Origin: Anaeroplasma bactoclasticum
Lineage (GTDB): Bacteria; Bacillota_I; Bacilli_A; Acholeplasmatales; Anaeroplasmataceae
DNA length: 64,000 bases
Assembly: GCA_023663825.1 (NCBI GenBank)
Contig: JAMPGQ010000001.1
Location: 36,385 to 100,384, forward strand
Direction: 5' to 3'
Shown in pieces: positions 50,501 to 62,500 of the stretch. The notes under the pieces were generated by a model. It was given only the letters and a program-made list of their open reading frames with translations. It was not told where the DNA came from and ran no database searches. The position numbers were made by a program, and so were the translations under genes. The first letter of the stretch is position 1. The number at the start of each line of letters is the position of its first letter.

Positions 50501-53500
50501 AGAAACATTACTTAAATTTGCATTTTCATCTAAAACATCAGGCAGTTTAATATATTCCAAAATACAATTATAGAAGGCACCATAGCTTACTAAGGTTTCA
50601 TCCGTTATAATAATTCTTCTAATTGTATCAGGGATATAGTTGTCAGCATATTCTGTTTTTGAATAGTATTGTCGAGTAGGAGTTATTTCTTCTACCTCAT
50701 TACTACCAAAAATCCAACCAAACAAGCCCTCTACTCCTGTACTACCACGTTCACTACCAATAAATGGTAAGGTAAGCTCTGCAATTTTAATACAGTTTGC
50801 AAAAGCTCCTTCTGCGATGTATAAAACATCCTTTGGAATAGATACCCTTTCCAATGAGGTACAGTTTTGGAATGCATATGCACCAATTGAAGTAACACCA
50901 GAAGGGAAATCAAGAGATATTAGACCTGTACAGTCAATAAACATCTTTTCTCCTAACCCCTCATTTTCAAAGATAATATCCTTTAGCTTATCACAATAAG
51001 CAAATACCTCTTTACCAATATTTTCTTGGGCAAGACTAGAAGGAATAGAAATACTTTCTATATCACTATGTGCGAAGCAGGAATCCCCTAGACTCGTCAA
51101 AGAATTTGTAAATATAATCGTATGTAATGTATCAGTATAAGATCCATCCTTCATACCATTTAATGGACAATTATAGAAAGCATATTGTTCTACAGTTGTA
51201 ACTGTAGTTGCAAAGATATTCTTTGTTAATGCAATAATATTTCCTGTATTTACAGGATTCTTCTTAAAGACTACCTGATAAACACCTTCATTTGCAGTAG
51301 CAGCAACCTCTGTCTCATTTGCCTCATAATCATAGAATTGTAATGTAGATAGTGATGTACAATTCTTAAACATACTATCTCTAATAATTACAATACCATA
51401 TGCAAACTCAGCAAGTTCTAAAGAAGTTGACTCTTCAAATATACTAGTACCTAAATGTTGGTCAGCATCGCCTTTTGTCAAAGAGGATGGGATAGCAATC
51501 TGCTTTAAACCTGTTTGCTTAAAAGCTTCATCACCGATAAAATCAATCTCATCATCTAAAATAATGCTTTCTAAAGCTTGTGTTCCTCTAAAGGCTTGTG
51601 TTTCAATTCTTGCTACATCAGAAGATAAAGTATTTTTATCTAATTTAACACCATTTTCATAGGTATAAAGTGTATGTAAATAAATACATTCATCAAAAAT
51701 GCGAACAGGGAAAATAGAGATAAATTTGAATTCAACATGCTCAATTTTTGATTTTTTAAATACTTCTTCTCCAAATTCAATTTGACTTTCAGCATTCATA
51801 TAAGCTTCTGTAATATCTGAATTATAAAATGCACGCCTTCCAATAGTTAAGCAAGCCTCTGGTAATACAATTGTTCCAATTTCTAAATCAGATTCATCTG
51901 TAGATACCCAAGTATCCATAAATGCTTCTTCTCTAATTTCTGTAATATAAGGAGAGAATACATTTACATCCAATTTTGTTAATGAATCATAAAAGTATAA
52001 TTCATTTAGGGATGTACAGCCTTTAAACATTCCCGTTGGAATTAAGGTTGCATGGCTCAAATAGGTTTCATTAAAAGTAACAGTTTTCAAAGAAGTACAA
52101 TCCTCGAAAATATACTCACCATACCCAACACCATCAGTCATTTTATCTCCTTGAAGTGTATATGGTAAAATCATTGTTTGAAGACTTGTACAACCAGCAA
52201 AGGCATAAGACCCTAAAGTTTCAAGATTTTGATATGTATTGAAATCATCTGGAGAATATAATTGGAATTCTTCTAAAGCTTCACACTGATAGAACGCATA
52301 ATCATCAATTGTTATAAGCTCATATGGAATTTGATTTTCTACCTCTACTACAATTTCAGATGGAACACTATAATAATCATCTGCAGTAAAGAAGATATCA
52401 TCACCATGGAATCTCTTCCACTCCTTGACCTCATCTGTATCTCCTGGTTCAATAGATGTTTGTCCAGGATGAACCTTTCGATTATAATTATCAATAGAAA
52501 TCCAATAAAAATCATCGTACGTTCCTAGCTTAGCATCCTCACCAACAAAGATATACTTATCATCTATTGTACCTAATAAACCATCAAAGCTCTTGTTTAA
52601 ATATTCTTTATTAGCCTCAACTAATAAATACCAATCGCCATTATCTGCTAGTACCAATTGTCCACTTGCCTTTGTTATATCATCAGAGTCACCTGGACGA
52701 CAATTTTCTCCACCACAGATAAAATCACCAATGCAATCTGTATACGCATCCAAAGTCATAGCATATCTTTGATAAACGTTATTATATTTATTATATACAG
52801 AATCTGTCAAAGCATAATATGCAAATAAATCCACACCTAAGACAGCAATTAAATCATCAGCACCACCATAATAGCCATCTGGTCCTACAAATGTTGCTCG
52901 ATATCCAGCTCCACTAGCAAGATATCTTGTCACGTTATAATAATCATCTATTGTTCCAATTTCTTCATCGGCACCAACAAACATCTGCATATCAGAATAG
53001 CCTAGCATATGCGTAGGTGAGGTGAAATAAGCACCACCTAATGTATAATAATAGTGACCATTTTTATTAAATACAGTATCTATATCATCTGTTGTTCCAA
53101 TGAATCGGTCTAACCCTGCAGATATAATATATCTAGAAGAATCGTCCTTTAGGATTTCATTTCCTGTTGCCAAGTCATATTTAACATAAATATTATGATC
53201 TAGGGTATCAACATATCCATATGCTCTTTCATCTTCTTGTCCAACAAAAGCATTTATATCATCTGTTGTTCCAATTAAACCATCGGCTCCAACAAAGGTT
53301 CCTTGCAATCCACTAGCTACATAATTATATATCGTACCTAACTGTGCTGGATTTCCCATATTATCTAAACCAAGATGAACAAGATACTGGAATATAGAAC
53401 CATCAAAATAAGTATAGTAGCTCTTTGCATCATTTCGTAAATAATATTGTGTATTTCCAGAAATTGTAACAGCCGTTAAAACCCGATCCTCACGATCTCC

Positions 53501-56500
53501 AACAGCATTAGAAGAATATAATGCAACTCGACGAAGATTATCATCTAGCTTTTCAACAAAATGATGATCAGTATACATAAAGGCATAATAAATTTGTTTA
53601 ACTGAATCATAGCTATAAGGCATTTCATCTAGTCCAACTACAACATCTGTTAAATCATCACCAGTACCCAATAGACCATCCATTTGAGCAAAACTTCCTA
53701 TACCACTAACTATCATATAATCATCTGCTGTATGGTATATACCATCTATTCCCTTATGTACTAAAATATAAGTTGAACTATCTGTAATATCAGTTGTATG
53801 AACCATTTGACTCTCTAATAAACTAATGATTCCATCCGCTGTCGCTAACAAATAATTGTTAAATTTATACTCAACGTAAGAAGGGCTAACAGAGATAACA
53901 TCTGCTTCTAAGGCAACTAAGTCCTCTGCACTTCCAACAGAATAGATGCCATCACTAAATAGACCAGCAGCAACATAGCTTCCAAGTATACCAGTTTCTA
54001 TTCTTTGATAGATATTTGCTGTAATATGCTTATAGTAATAAGCATTCGTTTTTCCAGCAACTACATCTATAATATCATCACTTTGAGAACTTGTAAAATC
54101 AATTGTTCCATTTGCACCTACATGGCATAATATATCATCATTCCCATAGCCTAACAAGCCATCCTCACCTGCTGCAACATAGGTTTCTGATCCTGTAGAA
54201 TACAAGAATCGAGTAGCTACACCATTGATTTGAAGCTCTATAACATCCTTTGAATCAGTTTCATCTAAGCTTTGATTAGCACCTAAACAAATAATACTTT
54301 CAACTTCATGCGTGTTTCCTGCAATAGGGGTAGCTAATAAACGATATTTCGTATATGTATTATCCCCATTAATATGATAAAGACCTGCTGTTCCACCTAA
54401 GGTATAGGAGGCAACATCCACATCCTTACCATTATACATAATATAAGTAGAATCTGCATTTCGGTTTGCACCATAAAGCATATCATCTAAACCATATCCA
54501 CGTCTAGCGCTATTAGAATCAATATAATAGTACGCCTTTAATTCTGTATTATAGAATGCCTCTACATCATTTTCATTTCCTGGACGACCATCATTACGAG
54601 CAGCTATAAAGCCGTGATCTGTATAAACAAAAGCGCCAACAGTTCCTGCAATTTCGTACTTTCTATAAACATTATGTCCCATAGCTTCATAATAGAAGGT
54701 CTTAGGTGTTGATGAGCCTTGTGATACATAAGAGCCCACAATTACTTTTGGATCAGAGGATTCTGCCTTTTGATTATCCATCAATAAGTGAAGAGTATCA
54801 TCAGCTGTATTAAATTTCCCATCAGCCCCTAATTGCGTAAAGGTACCATTTTGATGGTCAATATAAACAAATCCATTATCATTTGTAACCGTTTGGCGTG
54901 GGCTAATCGTAGGATCAACCGTTCCATCTTCTGTTCCAACGAAACGTTCTCCTTCCAAGCTAGCCTTCCAATAGTTACCCACCTGTGTTAATGTCACAAA
55001 CTGGTACGTATTATCTAAATAATCACGATAGAAATCATTTCCATATTTTGCCAGTACATAATCCGTAGGATTACCGATTTGAGTACCAGTTTGAGTACAT
55101 ACAAGCCTATCGCGTTCTGTACCTGTCAATGTATTATCTGTAACTGCATAATACGTTCCATCCTCATTATCCAAATAGAAAGCTCCATCATTTCCAAGTA
55201 CTACACGAGTATTATTATCTACTATAGTCGTTGGGTCTCCATCTGGGCCAGCACAAACATAACTATATTCATATTTGCTTAAATCAAGCTTAAAATAAAT
55301 ATTATAATTATGGTAATGATAATAATTTCCATCTTCACTACGACGAACAAACACAAGTCCACCAACATTTTCTGATGGATTATCATGGATAATATAAGTA
55401 TCATCTGATGTTCCTAATATATCATCATTTCCTGGAACCTGATATACATTATTTTCAATGTAAACAGCGTATGTAGCATCTCCTCTTAAATAGGTTGCTT
55501 CCTTTTCCTCTTCTGCTAATAAGCATACTAACCTAGAGGTAAATTGACCATTACGATGCTCCCAACGATTGTAGAAATTACCAGATAAGATTTCATAGAA
55601 GACGTCAGCCTCTTTCTCTTCTACTGGTAATAAAACACCATTATAGTAAATGTAAATTGCTTCTTCTATTTCTCCATCAGTTATAAGAGATACTGTATGG
55701 TTAGGATTAACAAAATAATAGTTATTTTGGATCGAAAGAATTGTATCAACAAAACTATCATTTAGCCTATATACAAGCTTTAATTCAAGTTTTTCTACAT
55801 CCACCTCATAATATACATTTTCTGCTAGACAGGAATAATATAGTCCATCTACTTCCTCAACAATATAAGCTATTCCATCAATTGTAACTGTCTTAATATC
55901 ATCATAAGTTCCTAATTTTCCATCTGTTCCATAGCTATATAAAATATTTCCAATACGATATGTATAATTTCCAGATGCATCATTTAAAACATCTACTAAA
56001 ACATTTTGATAGTCTAAAGAAAACTCACCACTTTCATTTCCTAAGAAATAATTGCCATAAGTAAATGTATTTGTAGTAGTATCAAAAGAAACCTTCCTAT
56101 AAAGATTAATATTTCTATTTAGTGTATCATAGCCAAGAACCTCATAATAAGCGTTCTCATAAACTAAAACCACAATATCATCCATAGTTTGAGCAACTAA
56201 ATCTAAACCAATGAGTTTGTTAAAGCCACCATAGGAATAATAATCATCAGCTGTTCCTTCAATACCATCTAAGCCATTTTGAAGGGTAATAGCACTCTTT
56301 TGAGCTCTACGAACCAAATATGTAACATATTCCGCATCATCGGGCAGAGGATCTTCTGATCCAGAGTCTGTCCCATCAGCTGGTTCACTACCATCTGGAT
56401 AATATCCATTTGGCAATTCATAATGAATGTCTTGAATGAAATTAGAGTGGAAAGTAACCACTTTTAAAGCAGTACACTTATTAAAAGCTCCCTTGCTAAT

Positions 56501-59500
56501 TTTTTGTGTACTATAAGCAATAGAGGCCTTTTTAAGCTTTTTATCCTCACTAAACATATATTCTCCTAAGACGATACATTTAATAACTACAGCCTCTAGG
56601 TTATTGTTTTCAGCAAATACGTATTCACCAATTTCCTCTACTGAAGAAGGAACAGTAATTTCAACTAAACCTGATTTAAAGAAAGCTTTATCTCCTAATA
56701 CCTCAAGCTGAGAAGAAAGGGTAAGATTTTCTAAACTTGTACAATTGATAAAGGCTTCTTTGTCTATTTTCTTTATAGTGTTAGCCATAATATTATTCTC
56801 ATAAAGCTGATACTCATAACGAATATAGCTATGTGTATTTACAATTGGAACAATAACAGGCTCTTCTACCTTAGGTTGTTCTAAAGGATTAAAAGAAGTA
56901 GAAATGCCTAAAATATCATCTTCTGTCCCGAGCTTGCCGTCACGACCATAGCCCAAATAAGAAGGCTCATTTAAATAAGCTGCCCAAGGAAGATGAATGT
57001 AATGTGTACCATCTTCACCTGTGATAATTTTTTGATATGTGTATTCTTGATCTATAAAAAGTAATTTACCATAATCAACGAATTCTGGATTAGACTGAAT
57101 TTGATCATAGGTGATTGTCGCATATTTGCAAATATCATCTTCTGTTCCAATGATCAAATCAGCTCCAGCACAGAAGATATCCCCCAATATAAATCCTGTG
57201 CCTTGAGAAATAATTTCTTGATATGTATTATCCTTGTAATCATAGTATATTTTACCCTCAAAAGGGAAAACACTGTCATAGATAATGGCATCAGTAATAT
57301 TTGTATAACTAATTCCTTGAAGCCCTAAAAATACTATTTTATCATCCTCTGTACCAATCATACCATCCTTACCAGCATTTTGGAATAACGTATATGTGCT
57401 ATTGTGAATAGGAATATATACATTACTCTTTTGATCAACAGAAACCTCAATCAAGCTATCGTTTGTAAGAGTATAACGTGTTGACCCAAAAGCATAGTTC
57501 CATGTATTATCCTCTAGCTGTTGAATCGTCACCGTACAGTAGGAATTATTTAAGAAATCTTTATAATAATTTCCCTGAATGATAGCTAGTACAAAATCAT
57601 CATCTGTACCAAAGCTATTATCAGAACCAACCGCCATTAAAACATCATCATCTGTACCAAGTAAGGTATCCTTACCACAAGAATAGAAGGTTCCATTATG
57701 ATTGTCAATATAGAATTCGCCACTATAAATGATATTTTCAATATCATCTTCTGTTCCAATTGTGAAATCCTTTCCTGCAGATACATATTTCCCAGTAGAA
57801 ATAAAGCTACCATTATATCCTACCTTTTTATATTCTAAAAAGACATTGTTTGAAACATAGCGATATTCAAAAGTTGTTGTCGTAGATTCAAAGATAAGAT
57901 TTGCTAAATTTGTACAATTTGCAAACATTCCCTCATAAATTGTATCTAATCCTTCTCCAAAATAAACTGTAGAAAGACCTGAATTCTTAAAAACGTAAAT
58001 TCCACAAGCTTGAAGAGTAGATGGAATTCTTACCTCTACTAAGCCCGTTGTATCAATAAAGGCATAATCTCCAATTTCCTCTACACCCTCACGAAGATAT
58101 ATGTTTTGAACAGAAGAAACTCCAGCAAACGCATAAGAAGGTATACTTCTTCCAATGTAATGAACAGATAAATGGGAAGGAAGATAGCGTAGTTCTGTTG
58201 TTGTATCATCAATTCGTATTTCATTTTCAACAAGTCCAGCACCAGCTGTTTTACCGAATAAATAACCAAAATTATAAGAACCAGCCGTAGTAGTACCAGA
58301 AGTAACTTTTCCAATCATGTTAATATAAAGATTTTCTAAAGCCGTACAACCTGCCAAGATTGCTTCTCCAACACTAACTACAGATGTATTAAAATTCAAT
58401 TCCTCTAAAGCCGTACAATTCTCAAATGCATTATCTTGAATTACCACATTACTTCCTAAAATCTCAATGGATTTTAAAGAGGTTGAATTTTTAAACATTC
58501 CCTTTGAGATGACTGAAGAGCGAATTTTAATTTCTTCTAAGCTCTTCATTCCCGAAAAAGCACCTTCTCCAACTGAAGAAACTGTACTTGGAATATCAAA
58601 GGATTCTATTCCTGTATTATAAAATGCATTTGTTCCAATCTTAGTTAAATGACCAACAATGGTAACATTTTTAATCATAGAACAATTATAAAATGCTGCT
58701 TCTTCTAAACCAATTGATGTTCCATTATTTACATCCTTTACAGTCACATTTTTCAAGGAGGTAGGAACCTGATATTTTACTCGATATCCATAATAAGAAT
58801 TGTAAGGAAGCGTCAACGCACTCGTAGAAACTGTAGTTTCAGGTGATGTGGTATCAAAATTATTATTAACTATTCCACTAGTATAATGGCCAGAAGGCAT
58901 AGTTAAGAACCAAGCAGCAAGAGTACTAACATGATACTGCATATAGTTCCAATCAGTATACAATAAGCTTGATCTTGCTACTCCTGTAGCTCCTCGACTT
59001 GTTCCAATAAATGGTACCGTCAAATTAACTAGGCTTGTACAATTGTACATAGATGTTTCTCTAATTGTCTGAACAGTATCTTCAATAGTAATATCCGTTA
59101 AATATCGTGCTGACCAAAATGCACCATAAGAAATAATTGTATCATCTGTTACAGTTACCTTTTTCAAAGATACAGGTAAATACCAGCTTTCACTCTTATG
59201 ATAACCAGAATAAGAAGTATTAACATAATTTATAGTACAAACATAGGATTTTTCTGGATTCGTATATTGAACGCCTGATCCTAAGTTTGTTGTATTTGTT
59301 TGCATAACAACATTCGTAGCTCCAAAGATCCAACCCAAGCTATTTCTTGAGTATGCATAATTACCTATATTAGTGTAATGTGAATCTCCTCTTTGATAAC
59401 CAATAAATGGAATAATCAATTCTTCTACATCGATATCATAAAAAGCATTCACTCCAATAGTAGAAATTGTATTTGGAATCTCTAAAATCTGATTGCGATA

Positions 59501-62500
59501 ATTTTTAGCAAAAGCATATTCGCCAATGCCTCTTATATTTTTAGGAAGCACAGGGAATTGCAGACTATAACACCCATAAAAGGCATAGCTAGGAATACTA
59601 TATACTGCACCATTTGGATTAGCCCCAAAGCATACGTTTTGTAAATTAATACAATCACGGAACATAGAATATCCCATAGCACTTGTTTTTAAAGTTGCAT
59701 ATTTTAAGTTTGTACAGCCTTGGAAAGCGCTAGAATCCACCTCAGTTACAGAAGCAGGAACGATTAATTCATCAATTGAAGCACAACCAGCAAATGCTCG
59801 TTCTCCTATTTTCTTTAAAGTATCAGGTAAAATCAATTGTTCTAAGCTACTACATTGATTAAAGGCAAAAGCGCCAATTTCTTCGATTTCTTGTAATTCA
59901 ATGATTTGGATTGTAGCACAACCCTCAAACATTTTTTCACCAACAATTTTATTTGTAAACAAAATGGATTTTAGGCTATCACAATCTACAAATACAGATC
60001 CACCAATTTCTTCTAAATTTCTAGGGATTACTATAGAAACTAAACTATCACAGTTTTTGAATGCCTCTGAATCTAAAATCATCAAATTAGAAGGTAAAGT
60101 GATGAAAGAAAGCTTGATACAATTTTCGAATGCATTAGAACCAATCGTATGAATTGTAGATGGGAATTCAATCGTAGATAAATTAACGCAGCCATAGAAA
60201 GCCTTGTTGTTAATTGAGGTACAAATATATCCTTCATTTCCATTTCCTTGATTCAAATCAACAATCTCTAAAGAACTACATCCTTCATAAGCAGAGGTAG
60301 ATACATATTGAACATTCTTTAAGTGTGTCGTGTGAAGATTAACACAATTATAGAACATATAGGTTCCCATAATATTACACTCTAAAGTAGATTCTCTTAA
60401 ATTACTACATTCTGCCAAGACATAAGATCCAATTTCCTTCACCGTAGATGGGACAATAAAATTAGTCAGTCCAGTACAACCATAGAAAGCATAGCTTTCA
60501 ATTCTTTCTGTATTTGTTGGAATATTTATGGACCTAAGCATAGTACAACCATAAAATGAACCATACAAAACAATATTTTCTTTTGTAATAATTATATTAT
60601 TCAAACCTGTTGGAATATAGTATGATACAGAATTATTTGCTGAAAATTTACTGGTTATATTGGTTGAATTTTCAGAAGCAATAGTACCAAAAATATATCC
60701 AAACACTGTTTTTGCAGAAGGAGCTTCTGGATTAGTTGAAGCATTGTATAGCTTTTCTCCAACAAATGGTATTGTTAAACTATTCAAGCTTGCACAATTA
60801 CTAAATACACCTAGTCCCATTATTTCAACAGAATCAGGAACAACAAACGAATCTAAATTCAAACAATTTGAGAATGCATATTGCTCTATTTCTTTTAAAT
60901 TCACTAATGCAGAAGTACTTACAGAAGAAAGACTGCTACAATTTGAGAATGCATATTCTTCTATTAATTCAATTGGACTTCCTAATGTCAAGTTTGTTAA
61001 GCTTAAACAGCCATCAAACATATGAGCACCAATTTTTTTAATATTCAATGTAACTCTATTTAAATGTGAACAGCCCTTAAAAGAGTATACTCCAATATTT
61101 TCAGGAGCACTTACACTTTCATCTTCATGAATTATACCAATAATTAATTCTTGAAGATTTTCACAATCCTCAAACATATAATCGCTTACTTGATTTGAGC
61201 CAAGTTCTACTTTAGTAACTCCCGTTTTTGCAAAGGCATGATCCCCAGCAGTTAAGACATTAGAATCTATAACAAGAGTTGGTGTACTAGTAGATGGAGC
61301 ACATAATAATGGATCGTTATAGAACATATAATTGCTGATTTTGCTATTTAAAATAATTGCATTCTTTAATACTGTACAATTTGCAAAGGCATAATCGCCT
61401 ACATTATCACCCACAGCTGCAGGGATGACAATTTCTTGTAAAGCAATACAATTATAAAACATATATGGGGAAATCATATGACACTGATTCAAATCTGCTT
61501 CTTTCAAAGAAAATGAATAAGCAAAAGCCAAATCACCAACCATTGTAACGGAAGATGGAATCGAAATAGCCTCCAAATTAGAACGATAAAAGGCATGCTT
61601 TGGAATGGTTGTCGTATTAGGATTTAAAGTTATGTTTTTTAACTTTGTGTCGTTAGCAAACATAAATTCACCTAAAGCACTTGTCAATAAAGAAACCTCA
61701 TATAATTCCTGACAATTTACAAAAGCATGTGTTTCAACATTACGTATTGTAGCCTTAAGCTCAATTTTTTGAAGAGATATACAGCCATCAAACATATAGG
61801 CACCTAAAGTAGGACACTCTAAAGTGATGTTTTCTAAGCGAATACAATTTGCAAAAGCTGCATTTTTCTCAACATCTATATTCAAAATTTGTTCACTATT
61901 AGTTGTATAGTCAAATACGTAAGTACTAATATCATGTTCTGTTTCCTTTAAAACGTTAGAAGCATTAGATCCTACATAAAGAGTTTCAAGGAATGGACAA
62001 CTATAAAACATTCTGTAACTGATATCTTTGGAGTTAATACTTGCGTAGGTCAAGGATTGCATATTTGCAAAAGCAAAACGTCCTACTGAGTTTACAGCAT
62101 TTGTAATTGTAATATTTTCAAAGGCTGTGTTATAAAATGCATAATCTCCAATAGATTCTATAGTACGAAGTAATTCACCACGATGTCCACTAGAAACATC
62201 TACAAAAGAAAGACTAGAAAGCTTAACACAATCTCTAAAGTATTCATCTGGAATTCTAGTGATTGGATCTTCAGGAGCAAAATTAATTGTTGTTAAATTA
62301 GCACAGCCTGCAAAGAAACCAGGCTCTAACACATTTTCCCTTAAGAAGGTTACTGTAGATAGTAAGGTGGCTTCTCTTAGGAAGTCTATACCACAAACAT
62401 TAAATAAATCTCCAGGAATTGTTATCACTTCTATATTTGAGCAGCCCTTCAATACTCCATCACCAAGTACAATCTGCTCTGTTGCTATTGAAAAATCAAA

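Noticed and set aside
43320..50770. Near-identical SERGST modules near 50760 and 43380 as a second recent duplication
   Set aside because: The peptide match is close but the DNA differs at many positions, so it is an old duplication or conserved module, not a recent copy.
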